A stretch of 64,000 nt of DNA from Streptomyces sp. HUAS 15-9 (GCF_025642155.1 NZ_CP106798.1:2232001-2296000), one strand, 5' to 3'. Shown: positions 29,937 to 38,857, numbered from the stretch's first letter. Made by a program: numbers and translations. Notes: generated from the sequence alone by a model not told the origin.

Positions 29937-31751
29937 ATGCCGTTGAACCGTCGGAAGTTCCTGAAGAAGTCCGCCGTGACCGGAGCGGGCGTGGCGATTG
30001 CCGGTGCGGCGGCGGCTCCGGCCGCGCAGGCCGCGGAGACCGGGGCAGTGGCGAAGCCGACGAGGCCGGCCAAGCGCTGGTCCCTGACCGTCATGGGCAC
30101 CACCGACCTGCACGGCCACGTCTTCAACTGGGACTACTTCAAGAACGCGGAGTACACCGACAAGGCGGGCAACGCGCAGGGCCTGTCCCGTATCTCCACC
30201 CTGGTGAACCAGATCCGCGCGGAGAAGGGCCGCTGCAACACACTGCTGCTGGACGCGGGCGACACGATCCAGGGCACCCCGCTGACGTACTACTACGCCA
30301 AGGTCGACCCGATCACCGCCAAGGGCGGTCCGGTGCACCCGATGGCGCAGGCGATGAACGCCATCGGCTACGACGCGGCGGCGCTCGGCAACCACGAGTT
30401 CAACTACGGCATCGAGACGCTGCGCAAGTTCGAGGACCAGTGTCACTTCCCGCTGCTCGGCGCCAACGCCGTGGACGCGAAGACGCTGAAGCCCGCCTTC
30501 CCGCCCTACTTCATCAAGAAGTTCCATGTGCCGGGCGCCCCGCCGGTGAAGGTCGCCGTCCTCGGTCTGACCAACCCGGGCATCGCGATCTGGGACAAGG
30601 CCTACGTCCAGGGCAAGCTGGCCTTCCCGGGCCTAAAGGAGCAGGCCGCGAAGTGGGTGCCGAAGCTGCGGGCGATGGGCGCGGACGTGGTCGTCGTGTC
30701 GGCGCACTCAGGCTCGTCCGGCACCTCGTCGTACGGTGACCAGCTGCCGTACGTCGAGAACTCGGCGGCGCTGGTCGCCCAGCAGGTGCCCGGTATCGAC
30801 GCGATCCTCGTCGGCCACGCGCATCTGGAGATCCCGGAGCTGAAGGTCACCAACGCCAAGACCGGAAAGACGGTCGTGCTGTCGGAGCCGCTGGCGTTCG
30901 CGGAGCGTCTGTCCGTCTTCGACATCGAGCTGGTCTTCGGCCGGGGCAGGTGGACCGTCGAGTCCGTCTCGTCGAAGGTGCTCAACTCCAACACGGTCGC
31001 CGACGACCCGAAGATCACCAAGCTGCTGACCGACGAGCACGCGAAGGTCGTCGAGTACGTCAACCAGGTCGTCGGCTCCGCGACCGAGACCCTGACCACG
31101 GTCGACGCCCGCTACAAGGACGCCCCGATCATCGACCTGATCAACAAGGTCCAGGAGGACGTGGTCAAGGCGGCGCTGGCGGGCACCGAGTACGCCGCGC
31201 TCCCGGTGGTCTCGCAGGCCTCGCCGTTCTCCCGCACCTCGGAGATCCCGGCCGGAAGCGTAACCATCCGGGACCTGTCGAGTCTGTACGTGTACGACAA
31301 CACGCTGGTCGCCAAGCTGCTGACGGGCGCCCAGATCCGGGCGTACCTGGAGTACTCGGCCGAGTACTTCGTCCAGACGGCCGCCGACGCCACCGTCGAC
31401 GTCGAGAAGCTGACGAACGCCAACAACCGCCCGGACTACAACTACGACTACGTGTCGGGCTTCCAGTACGACATCGACATCGCCCAGGCGGCCGGTTCAC
31501 GGATCAAGAACCTCACCTACAACGGTGCCGCACTGGATGACGCCCAGCAGTTCGTGTTCGCGGTGAACAACTACCGCGCGAACGGCGGTGGCGCGTTCCC
31601 GCACGTCGCTTCGGCCAAGGAGCTGTGGTCGGAGTCGACGGAGATCCGGACCCGGATCGCGGAGTGGGTGACCGCGAAGGGTGTTCTGGACCCGAAGGAC
31701 TTCGCGTCGGTGGACTGGAAGCTCACCCGCAACGGAAACCCGGTGTTCTAG
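29937..31751 (+). CDS. Tat-exported 5'-nucleotidase / 2',3'-cyclic phosphodiesterase
   Basis: A secreted phosphatase that would release phosphate from external nucleotides. The 604-residue precursor has a twin-arginine signal (NRRKFLKKS at 4-12, hydrophobic stretch to about 32, AQA cleavage region). The calcineurin-like metallophosphatase domain has TTDLHGHVFNWD (Asp57, His59), DAGDTIQGTP, GNHEFNYG and VGHAHLEI. The C-terminal 5'-nucleotidase domain (about 365-570) ends with VNNYRANGGGAFP. The ATG at 29937 has GAGGAGAT 6 bases upstream. Possible PHO-box-like repeats precede it. It is convergent with the N-hydroxylase gene. Substrate range within the family is not certain. Confidence 0.93.
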   Translation: MPLNRRKFLKKSAVTGAGVAIAGAAAAPAAQAAETGAVAKPTRPAKRWSLTVMGTTDLHGHVFNWDYFKNAEYTDKAGNAQGLSRISTLVNQIRAEKGRCNTLLLDAGDTIQGTPLTYYYAKVDPITAKGGPVHPMAQAMNAIGYDAAALGNHEFNYGIETLRKFEDQCHFPLLGANAVDAKTLKPAFPPYFIKKFHVPGAPPVKVAVLGLTNPGIAIWDKAYVQGKLAFPGLKEQAAKWVPKLRAMGADVVVVSAHSGSSGTSSYGDQLPYVENSAALVAQQVPGIDAILVGHAHLEIPELKVTNAKTGKTVVLSEPLAFAERLSVFDIELVFGRGRWTVESVSSKVLNSNTVADDPKITKLLTDEHAKVVEYVNQVVGSATETLTTVDARYKDAPIIDLINKVQEDVVKAALAGTEYAALPVVSQASPFSRTSEIPAGSVTIRDLSSLYVYDNTLVAKLLTGAQIRAYLEYSAEYFVQTAADATVDVEKLTNANNRPDYNYDYVSGFQYDIDIAQAAGSRIKNLTYNGAALDDAQQFVFAVNNYRANGGGAFPHVASAKELWSESTEIRTRIAEWVTAKGVLDPKDFASVDWKLTRNGNPVF

Positions 31752-31856
31752 GGGCTTCCTTCCGGCAGGGCCGGGTCGGCGGCGTCGGCGGACATCCGTG
31801 GCCCCGGCGCCGCCGGCTGTGCGGGCGGGCCGCCTCTGCCGCGTCCGGCGTCTGCC

Positions 31857-33266
31857 CTACCGGCTCTCCGCCAGCGGGGTCAGCGCCCGCTGCCGCCGGG
31901 CCTCGGGGATCCGCTCCGGCTGCTCGAGTCCGAACGTGGTGAACGCCGTGCGCGCGGGCAGCGGATACGGCTCCTTCCCGGTCAGGGAGTTGAGGATGGT
32001 GGCGCTGCGCCAGGCGGCGAGGCCGAGGTCGGGGGCGCCGACGCCGTGGGTGTGCAGTTCGGCGTTCTGCACATAGGCCGTACCCGTGACCGCGCGGTCG
32101 AGGACGAGCCGGAACCGCTCGTCGACGCGCGGGCGTTCGCCGGCGTCACGGCACAGGTAGGGGTCGAGGCCGGCGAGGATGCGGTCCAGGGGGCGTTCGC
32201 GGTAGCCGGTGGCGAGGACGACCGCGTCGGTGGTGAGCCGGGAGCGGGTGTTCTGCTGGACGTGCTCCAGATGGAGCTCGACCTTGGTGGTGGCGACGCG
32301 CCCCGCCGTGCGGACGCGGACACCGGGGGTGAGGACGGCGTCGGGCCAGCCGCCGCGCAGGGTGCGGCGGTAGAGCTCGTCGTGGATCGCGGCGATGGTG
32401 TCGGCGTCGATTCCCTTGTGGAGCTGCCACTGGGAGGCCACGAGCCCGTCGCGGACGCCTTCGTCGAGGGCGTGGAAGTAGCGCGTGTAGTCGGGCGTGA
32501 AGTGCTCCAGGCCGAGCTTGGAGTACTCCATCGGCGCGAAGGCCTCCGTACGGCCGATCCAGTGCAGCCGCTCGCGTCCGGCGGGGCGGTGGCGCAGCAG
32601 GTCGAGGAAGACCTCGGCGCCGGACTGTCCCGAGCCGACGACGGTGACATGGTCCGCGGCGAGGAAGGCGTCGCGGTGGTCGAGGTAGTCGGAGGCGTGG
32701 ATGACGGGCGCGCCGGGGGCCTCGACGAGGGGCTTGAGGGGGTCGGGGACATAGGGGGCGGTGCCTACGCCGAGGACGATGTTCCTCGTGTACGCACAGC
32801 CGGTGGCCTCGGCGTTCCCGTCGGGGTCGAGCCGGGTGAAGTCGACCTCGAAGGCGTCGCGTCCGGGGTTCCAGCGGACGGCGTCGACCTGGTGGGAGAA
32901 GCGCAGCCCGGGGAGGTTCTCGGAGACCCAGCGGCAGTAGGAGTCGTACTCGGTGCGCTGGATGTGGAAGCGCTCGGCGAAGTAGAAGGGGAACAGCCGG
33001 TCGCGGGCCTTGAGGTAGTTGAGGAAGCTCCAGCGGCTGCCCGGGTCGGCGAGGGTCACCAGGTCGGCGAGGAACGGGACCTGGATGGTCGCGCCCTCGA
33101 TGAGCAGGCCGGGGTGCCAGTCGAAGCCGGGGCGCTGCTCGTAGAAGACGGCGTCGAGTTCGGCGAGCGGGTGGGCGAGGGCGGCGAGGGAGAGGTTGAA
33201 CGGTCCGACGCCGATGCCGACCAGGTCACGGGGTGCTTCTGGCTCGTGGTCCGGGGGGTGGGTCAT
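31857..33266 (-). CDS. Lysine/ornithine N-monooxygenase (SidA/IucD/DesB type)
   Basis: A 469-residue flavoprotein that N-hydroxylates a basic amino acid or diamine for hydroxamate siderophores. It has the FAD motif GIGVGPFNLSLA (17-28), the family segment WHPGLLIEGATIQVPFLADL, the NADPH motif VVGSGQSGAEVFLDLL, and the ATGYRERPLD / HTHGVGAPDLGLAAWR signature near the C-terminus. Its ATG overlaps the stop codon of the upstream PLP decarboxylase by four bases (ATGA), so both are made together. Decarboxylase plus hydroxylase matches the first two steps of desferrioxamine-type synthesis (lysine to cadaverine to N-hydroxycadaverine). The acyltransferase and NIS synthetase genes are not adjacent. 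Lysine, ornithine or cadaverine as substrate cannot be distinguished here. Confidence 0.93.
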   Translation of the reverse strand: MTHPPDHEPEAPRDLVGIGVGPFNLSLAALAHPLAELDAVFYEQRPGFDWHPGLLIEGATIQVPFLADLVTLADPGSRWSFLNYLKARDRLFPFYFAERFHIQRTEYDSYCRWVSENLPGLRFSHQVDAVRWNPGRDAFEVDFTRLDPDGNAEATGCAYTRNIVLGVGTAPYVPDPLKPLVEAPGAPVIHASDYLDHRDAFLAADHVTVVGSGQSGAEVFLDLLRHRPAGRERLHWIGRTEAFAPMEYSKLGLEHFTPDYTRYFHALDEGVRDGLVASQWQLHKGIDADTIAAIHDELYRRTLRGGWPDAVLTPGVRVRTAGRVATTKVELHLEHVQQNTRSRLTTDAVVLATGYRERPLDRILAGLDPYLCRDAGERPRVDERFRLVLDRAVTGTAYVQNAELHTHGVGAPDLGLAAWRSATILNSLTGKEPYPLPARTAFTTFGLEQPERIPEARRQRALTPLAESR

Positions 33267-34624
33267 CTGGTGGGGGTTCCTTCCACGAGTTTCAGCAGCT
33301 CGGCCAGCTCGTCCGGCCGGGTGTGGGGGTTCAGGAGGGTGGCCTTGAGCCAGAGGCGGCCGTCCAGGCGGGCCCGGCCGAGGACGGCACGGCCCTCGTG
33401 CAGCAGGGTGCGCCGTACGCCGGCGACGGTGTCGTCGGTGGCCGCGGCGGGCCGGAACAGGACGGTGCTGATGACCGGCCGGTCGTACAGCTCGAAGGCG
33501 GGGTGCTCCTGGACGAGTGCCGCGAACTCCCTTGCGCGTGCGCACACCTGGTCGACGAGGGCGCCGAGGCCGGTGCGGCCGAGGGTCCTGAGGGTGACGG
33601 CGATCTTGAGAACGTCGGGGCGGCGGGTGGTGCGCAGGGACCGGCCGAGCAGGTCGGGCAGGCCGGCCTCGGTGTCGTCGTCGGCGTTGAGGTAGTCGGC
33701 GTGCTGCTGCAGCACGGCCAGGTCGCGGGGGCGGGAGACGGCAAGCAGGCCCGCGGCGACCGGCTGCCAGCCGAGTTTGTGCAGGTCGAGGGTGACGGTG
33801 TGGGCGGCCTCCAGCCCGGCGAGCTTCTCGCGGTGCCGTTCGCTGAAGACGAGTCCGCCGCCGTACGCCGCGTCGATGTGCAGGCGGGCGCCGTGGGCGG
33901 CGCAGAGGCCGGCGATCTCGGGGAGCGGGTCGATGAGACCGGCATCGGTGGTGCCCGCGGTGGCGGCGACCAGCACGGGGCGGGGGAAGCGGGTGAGGAC
34001 CTCGTCGAGGGCGGCGGGGTCGAGGGTGCCGTTGGGGGCGGGGACGACCACCGGGTCGGGCAGGCCCAGCAGCCAGGCCGCGCGGGGCAGGGAGTGATGG
34101 GCGTTGGCGCCGCACACGAGCCGCACGCTGCCGCCGTGGGCCTCGCGGGCGAGCAGCAGGGCGAGCTGGTTGGACTCGGTGCCGCCGGTGGTGATCAGCG
34201 AGTCGGCCAGGCCGATCTCGTGGGCGAGCTCGCGGGTGACGAGGGCCTCGAGGGCGGAGGCGGCCGGTGCCTGGTCCCAGGAGTCCAGGGACGGGTTGAG
34301 GGCGCTCACGGCGAGGTCGGCGGCGGTGGCGAGGGCGAGCGGCGGACAGTGCAGGTGCGCCGCGCAGAGGGGATCGGCGGGGTCGGCGGCGCCCGCGGCG
34401 AAGGCGCGGACGAGCGTGCGCAGCGCGTCGGGGTCGCCCTCGTCCGGCAGTACGTCCCCCACGGCATCCACGACGGCCGCGGCAACAGCCTCCGGCCCGC
34501 CCGCGGGCAGCGGTCCGCCACGGGCCCGCCCGCCCTCCCGCAGGGCGTCGAGCACGGTGTCGACCAACGGCCGCAGGGCGTCGGGGCCTTCGGGGCCTGA
34601 GGCGAGGGGGTGCGGCGTGCTCAT
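33263..34624 (-). CDS. PLP-dependent group II amino acid decarboxylase (DesA / diaminobutyrate decarboxylase-like)
   Basis: A 453-residue aspartate-aminotransferase-fold decarboxylase. Motifs include AAHLHCPP (88-95), SLDSWDQAPAA (112-122), TTGGTESNQLALLLARE (145-161), the PLP-contact Asp251 in HIDAAYGGG and the Schiff-base lysine Lys283 in LDLHKLGWQP. Family members decarboxylate lysine or L-2,4-diaminobutyrate and commonly serve siderophore pathways. Coupling to a flavin N-hydroxylase supports a hydroxamate role. The ATG has GGAGGAGAGCCC upstream. The N-terminal 80 residues are somewhat divergent from DesA. No iron-box (TTAGG-type) operator was found ahead of it. Confidence 0.9.
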   Translation of the reverse strand: MSTPHPLASGPEGPDALRPLVDTVLDALREGGRARGGPLPAGGPEAVAAAVVDAVGDVLPDEGDPDALRTLVRAFAAGAADPADPLCAAHLHCPPLALATAADLAVSALNPSLDSWDQAPAASALEALVTRELAHEIGLADSLITTGGTESNQLALLLAREAHGGSVRLVCGANAHHSLPRAAWLLGLPDPVVVPAPNGTLDPAALDEVLTRFPRPVLVAATAGTTDAGLIDPLPEIAGLCAAHGARLHIDAAYGGGLVFSERHREKLAGLEAAHTVTLDLHKLGWQPVAAGLLAVSRPRDLAVLQQHADYLNADDDTEAGLPDLLGRSLRTTRRPDVLKIAVTLRTLGRTGLGALVDQVCARAREFAALVQEHPAFELYDRPVISTVLFRPAAATDDTVAGVRRTLLHEGRAVLGRARLDGRLWLKATLLNPHTRPDELAELLKLVEGTPTR

Positions 34625-34702
34625 GGGCTCTCCTCCGGGGGCGCGGTGCAGGGGAACATCCATGTGGACGCTTCCAGCTTGTACGCCATCGGGCCGACGC
34701 GC

Positions 34703-34734
34703 CCGGAAAGTGCACCGATCGAAACCCGAAAGTG
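34703..34734. repeat. Direct repeat CC(G/C)GAAAGTG in the divergent promoter region
   Basis: CCGGAAAGTG (34703-34712) and CCCGAAAGTG (34725-34734) are 22 bp apart, two helical turns, on the same DNA face. A degenerate third copy, GGGGAAAGCGTG, follows near 34748. This is a plausible regulator-binding site between the decarboxylase and GNAT genes. Confidence 0.4.
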
Positions 34735-34795
34735 GGTACTCCCGTGCGGGGAAAGCGTGTTGGGGCCACGGGTGGGCGGGCGTAGCGTCGGGCGG

Positions 34796-35347
34796 ATGGT
34801 TGACGTGATCGCGACCGACGCGCCTGGCGGGCAGGTGCTGCTGCGGGAGCCGGGCCCGGCGGACGAGGCACCGCTGCTCGCCCTGTTCCAGGCCTGCGAG
34901 GACTGGTTCGTGGCGGCGACGGGACTGCCGTCCGGACCGGGTGACGTACAGAGCCTCTGCTATGCGCTGCCACCGGGCGCGTCCCCCGACGACAAGCTGC
35001 TCCTGCTGGTGGAGCGGTCCGGCACCGTGATCGGCCTGCTGGACGCGGTACGGAACCACCCGGCACCGGGCACGGTCTCGGTGGGCCTGTTCCTGCCGAC
35101 CCCGTCCGCGCGCGGAACGGGCCTCGGCCGCGCACTGGCCGACGCGCTCCTCGCCCGGGCGGAGGGCGTCTCGTCGGTGACGGCGACGGTACCGCCGGGC
35201 TGGACACCCGGCGAACGCTTCCTGGAACGGCTCGGCTTCACCCCGGACACGCCGACGCCGAGGGGACCGGAGAACGCCAACCGCCGCGCGGGACCACGGG
35301 AAGGGACGGTACGACGCGCGGAGCTACGCCTGGACACACGACGCTGA
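34796..35347 (+). CDS. GNAT family N-acetyltransferase
   Basis: A 183-residue protein with a GNAT fold: LLREPGPADEAPLLALF at the start, a central VSVGLFLPTPSARGTGLGRALADALL that contains the acetyl-CoA binding RGTGLG loop, and a C-terminal strand WTPGERFLERLGFTPD. The substrate is unknown. It is divergent from the decarboxylase/N-hydroxylase pair, so a role in acylating a hydroxamate precursor is possible but unproven; DesC-type acyltransferases are a different GNAT subgroup. The ATG at 34796 has only a weak GGGCGG binding site, and a GTG three codons later is an alternative. The C-terminus is arginine-rich. Confidence 0.85.
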   Translation: MVDVIATDAPGGQVLLREPGPADEAPLLALFQACEDWFVAATGLPSGPGDVQSLCYALPPGASPDDKLLLLVERSGTVIGLLDAVRNHPAPGTVSVGLFLPTPSARGTGLGRALADALLARAEGVSSVTATVPPGWTPGERFLERLGFTPDTPTPRGPENANRRAGPREGTVRRAELRLDTRR

Positions 35348-35732
35348 CTTCGGACACGGCGCGGCAGGGCCGGGGACAGCTGGGATCCGCACCGCGCGGA
35401 CCTGGCGTCAGGCGGGGCGGCGGCTCGGTCACGGGCCTCGGGCCCGGGGCCGAGGCCGGCCCGCGGAGGTCCGGTGCGGGTCATCCGACGGGTACGACAG
35501 GGCGGTCCCGTGGTCCGTGGGCACCCGGTGGCGGGACCCGGTGCGCCGGACCTGAACGCCCAGTGGGCGAGCCCGGCGCGTCGGACTGCGCACCCGGTGG
35601 CGGAGCCCGGCGTGTCGGATCAGCGCGCGTCCGATGGCGACGCGCCCCACGCACCGGATCAGTGCATACCCAGCGGCTCCTTGCGCCCCGGGACTCATTG
35701 GGCTGCCCCGGGGACTCCTCGCGCCCCGGGGA
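35348..35732. repeat. Convergent intergenic region with short imperfect direct repeats
   Basis: This 385-bp gap holds three imperfect copies of a roughly 30-bp unit (35521-35550, 35557-35585, 35590-35619), sharing the core GTGGGCG(A/G)GCCCGGCG and ending in GTCGGA or GCCGGA. Closer to the pepN stop there are three GCCCCGGG(G)ACT copies (about 35690-35732). A small hairpin (GGCCTCGG / CCGAGGCC, 35434-35457) may end the GNAT transcript. No credible gene was seen. Confidence 0.6.
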
Positions 35733-38219
35733 CTACACCTTCCGTACCCGCAACGCCCTGGCCAGGTCGTCGAGTTCGTCGACGAGTCGGCGGCGCAGGG
35801 CCGTGACCGGGTCGGCGTCGCGCAGGCAGGCCTCGCCCAGGGCGAGGTTCTCCGTGTCCACGGCGTAGGACGGGAAGGCGTAGCGGCCGGTGGCGGTGGC
35901 GATGGCGGGGCCGCGGCGGGCGGCCACCGGGAGCGCGTCCGTGTAGTACCGCGCCACGTACTCCCGGACCAGGTCGGCCTGCTCGGGCTGCCAGAAGCCC
36001 TGGGCGGTGGCCGTGAAGAGGTAGTTGGACAGGTCGTCCGTCGCGAACATCGCGTCCCAGGCCGCGCGCTTGGCCTCGGGGTCGGGCAGCGCGGCCCGGC
36101 AGCGGGCGGCGCCCTCCTGGCCGGTGGCGCTCGGGTCGCGCTCCAGCTCGGCGGCGATCGCGGCCTCGTCGGTGGCGCCGAGGACGGCGAGGCGGCCGAG
36201 GATGCGCCAGCGCAGCTCGGGGTCGAGTTCCGGCCCGCCGGGCACGGTGCCGTCGGCGAGCCAGGCGGCGATGGTGTCCGGGTGGGCGGCGACGTCGATG
36301 AAGTGGCGGACGGCGATCAGCCGCAGTCCCGGGTTGTCGCCGTCCTCGGTGCGGCGGATGAAGTCGCGGCACAGCGAGGAGAGGGTGGCCAGGGCCGCCG
36401 GACGGTCCTCGGGCGCGAGGTAGCGGTCGGCGATGTGCGCCGAGGCGAAGGCCAGCACGCCCTGGACGAGGGCCAGGTCCGTCTCGCGGGGCAGGTGGGC
36501 GCGCGCGGTCTCCAGGAAGGCGGCGGGCGGGAGCTCGCCGTCACGGACGGCGTCCCTGAGGGCGTTCCACACCACCGCGCGGGTGAGCGGCTCGGGCAGG
36601 CCGGACAGGCCCGTGCGGACCGCTTCGAAGGACCCGGCGTCGAACCGGACCTTGGCGTAGGTCAGGTCGCCGTCGTTGAGCAGGAGCAGCGCGGGGCGCT
36701 TGCCGATGGGCTGAGGGGCGCTCTGCGGGATGTCCAGGCCGATGCGCTCACGCAGGACGAGGCCGCCCTCGTCGGCGAGATCATGGTCGTACACACCGAC
36801 GCTGATGCGGTGCGGGCGGCTGCCGTCGCGGTTCACGGTGAGCGTGTACGTGCCGGTCCCGTCACCCGCGGTGACCGCCGGGGTGAGTGTGTCGACGCCG
36901 GTGGTGCGCAGCCAGGCGTCCGCCCAGGCGTGGACGTCGCGGTCGGTGGCGGCGGACAGGGAGTCGATGAAGTCGGCGAGGGTGGCGTTGCCGAACCTGT
37001 GCCGGGCGAAGTGGATGTTGATGCCGGCGAGGAAGTCCTTCTCGCCGAGCCAGGCCACCAGCTGGCGCAGCGCGGAGGCGCCCTTGGCGTAGGAGATGCC
37101 GTCGAAGTTGAGCAGCGCGGCGGCCGTGTCGTCGACGGCCTCGGGGGCGACGGGGTGGGTGGAGGGGCGCTGGTCGGCGTCGTAGCCCCAGGCCTTGCGG
37201 GCCACGCCGAAGTCGACCCAGGTGTCGGTGAAGCGGGTTGCCTCGATGGTGGTCTGGTAGCCCATGTACTCGGCGAAGGACTCGTTGAGCCAGATGTCGT
37301 CCCACCACTTGAGGGTGACGAGGTCGCCGAACCACATGTGGGCCATCTCGTGGGCGATGACCATGGCGCGGGTCTGCCGCTCGGTGTCGGTGACGGCGGA
37401 GCGGTAGACGAACTCGTCGCGGAAGGTGACCAGGCCCGGGTTCTCCATGGCGCCCGCGTTGAACTCGGGGACGAAGGCCTGGTCGTAGGAGTCGAACGGG
37501 TAGGGCTCCTCGAACTTCTCGTGGAACCGGTCGAAGCACGCGCGCGTGATGTCGAGGATCTCGTCGGCGTCCGCGTCGAGGTACGGCGCGAGGGAGCGGC
37601 GGCAGTGGATGCCGAAGGGCAGGCCGCGGTGCTCGGTGCGCACGGAGTGCCAGGGGCCGGCGGCGACGGCGACGAGGTACGTGGAGATCAGCGGGGTGGG
37701 GGCGGCCTGCCAGCGGCCCTCGCCGAGGTGCTCGGTGATGCCGTTGGCGAGGACGCTCCAGCCCTCGGGGGCCTTGACGGACAACTCGAAGACGGCCTTC
37801 AGGTCGGGCTGGTCGAAGGCGGCGAAGACGCGCTGCACGTCGTCCATGAACAGCTGCGTGTAGGCGTACGTCTCGCCGTCGGTGGGGTCGGTGAAGCGGT
37901 GCATGCCCTCCCCGGTGCGGGAGTAGCGCATGACGGCGTCGACGCGCAGCTCGTGCTCACCGGCGGTGAGGCCCTTCAGCGGCAGCCGGTCCTGGTCCAG
38001 GGTCTCCGGGTCCAGGGGCTGTCCGTCGAGGGTGACGGAGCGCAGTTCGGCGGGCTTGAGCTCGACGAACGTGTCCCCGGCGGTCCGCACGCCGAACCGG
38101 ATCACGGTGCGCGAGTCGAAGGTCTCGTCCCCGGTGGTCAGGTCGAGTTCGATCGCGTAGCGGTGGACGTCGAGGAGCTGTGCTCGGATCTGCGCTTCGT
38201 CGCGCGTCAGTACGGACAT
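35733..38219 (-). CDS. pepN: Aminopeptidase N (M1 family)
   Basis: An 828-residue zinc metallopeptidase that removes N-terminal residues from peptides. It has the exopeptidase motif GAMENPG (256-262), the zinc site HEMAH (290-294) with the third ligand Glu313 in NESFAEYMG, and the long C-terminal ERAP1-like helical domain ending LARALRVRKV. Length is normal for actinobacterial PepN. The ATG at 38219 gives MSVLTRDEAQIRAQLL, the usual beginning; an in-frame ATG three codons upstream is possible. No signal peptide is seen, so it is cytoplasmic. It is preceded on the same strand by the orphan receiver gene ending 57 bp away. Confidence 0.96.
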   Translation of the reverse strand: MSVLTRDEAQIRAQLLDVHRYAIELDLTTGDETFDSRTVIRFGVRTAGDTFVELKPAELRSVTLDGQPLDPETLDQDRLPLKGLTAGEHELRVDAVMRYSRTGEGMHRFTDPTDGETYAYTQLFMDDVQRVFAAFDQPDLKAVFELSVKAPEGWSVLANGITEHLGEGRWQAAPTPLISTYLVAVAAGPWHSVRTEHRGLPFGIHCRRSLAPYLDADADEILDITRACFDRFHEKFEEPYPFDSYDQAFVPEFNAGAMENPGLVTFRDEFVYRSAVTDTERQTRAMVIAHEMAHMWFGDLVTLKWWDDIWLNESFAEYMGYQTTIEATRFTDTWVDFGVARKAWGYDADQRPSTHPVAPEAVDDTAAALLNFDGISYAKGASALRQLVAWLGEKDFLAGINIHFARHRFGNATLADFIDSLSAATDRDVHAWADAWLRTTGVDTLTPAVTAGDGTGTYTLTVNRDGSRPHRISVGVYDHDLADEGGLVLRERIGLDIPQSAPQPIGKRPALLLLNDGDLTYAKVRFDAGSFEAVRTGLSGLPEPLTRAVVWNALRDAVRDGELPPAAFLETARAHLPRETDLALVQGVLAFASAHIADRYLAPEDRPAALATLSSLCRDFIRRTEDGDNPGLRLIAVRHFIDVAAHPDTIAAWLADGTVPGGPELDPELRWRILGRLAVLGATDEAAIAAELERDPSATGQEGAARCRAALPDPEAKRAAWDAMFATDDLSNYLFTATAQGFWQPEQADLVREYVARYYTDALPVAARRGPAIATATGRYAFPSYAVDTENLALGEACLRDADPVTALRRRLVDELDDLARALRVRKV

Positions 38220-38275
38220 GCAGGACATGCTGCCTGATAGCACTGACGGCGCACAGGGGCGGATCGGTACACGGC

Positions 38276-38857
38276 TTATGTCCGGTCCTCCGCCGGGGCG
38301 GTCAGGGAGGTGTCCCGCTGGGGCGGAACCCGGGTGCCGGAGCGGGCCGACGCACGTCGCAGGGCGCTCTTTCCGCCCTCAGCGCGGCCCTCGGTACGGC
38401 CCTCGGTACGGCCCTCGGTACGGCCCTCGACGAGGGCACGCAGTTCGCGGACCTCCCGCTCCAGGGCGAGGTTCCGCTGATGGGTGTCGTACAGGTAGCG
38501 CACCTTGGTGCGCAGGGCCCAGGGGTCGATGGGCTTGAGGACGAGGTCGGCGACGCCCAGCCGGAACGCGGTGGCGGTCAGTTCGTGGTCCGGGCCGAAT
38601 CCGGTGAGCAGGACGACCGGTATGTGCTGGGTCTGCTCGACGCGGCGCATGTAACGCACCACCTCCAGGCCGCCGACGCCGGGCATGCGCACATCCAGCA
38701 ACAGCAGGCCGACCCGCCCGCGGAGCACCTGCTTGAGCGCCTCGTCGCCGCTGGTGGCGCGGCCGAGTTGGTAGCCCAGCGGGGCGAGGGCGCTCTCCAG
38801 CGCGTACAGCGTCTCCTTGTGGTCGTCGACGATAAGGATCTTGGCATCCGGCGGCAT
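38276..38857 (-). CDS. Orphan receiver-domain response regulator with repeat tail
   Basis: A 193-residue protein with one receiver domain (residues 5-125): acidic pair in ILIVDDHKET, phosphoacceptor Asp55 in LLLLDVRMPG, Thr85 in VVLLTGF and Lys108 in LVLKPIDP. A coiled-coil-like helix follows (QRNLALEREVRELRALVEG) and then a tail made from GRTE units. No DNA-binding or enzymatic output domain is present, and no histidine kinase is nearby, so it likely works by protein contact. The ATG at 38857 has GGGAGGG upstream. The tail is encoded by a 12-bp tandem repeat. Confidence 0.9.
   Translation of the reverse strand: MPPDAKILIVDDHKETLYALESALAPLGYQLGRATSGDEALKQVLRGRVGLLLLDVRMPGVGGLEVVRYMRRVEQTQHIPVVLLTGFGPDHELTATAFRLGVADLVLKPIDPWALRTKVRYLYDTHQRNLALEREVRELRALVEGRTEGRTEGRTEGRAEGGKSALRRASARSGTRVPPQRDTSLTAPAEDRT
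38385..38432. repeat. 12-bp tandem repeat inside the receiver gene
   Basis: CGGCCCTCGGTA occurs three times exactly (38385-38420), and a fourth unit, CGGCCCTCGACG, follows. It encodes the GRTE repeats of the protein tail. Copy number could vary without breaking the frame. Confidence 0.9.

Noticed and set aside
34625..34795. DmdR/IdeR iron box before the decarboxylase gene
   Set aside because: No TTAGG-type palindrome was found in the region.
31857..35207. A 1116-residue reverse-strand open frame running through the N-hydroxylase and into upstream sequence
   Set aside because: Only the part from 33266 matches a family. The upstream half is Arg/Pro-rich antisense-like sequence overlapping the well-supported decarboxylase gene in another frame, typical of spurious frames in 70%+ GC DNA.
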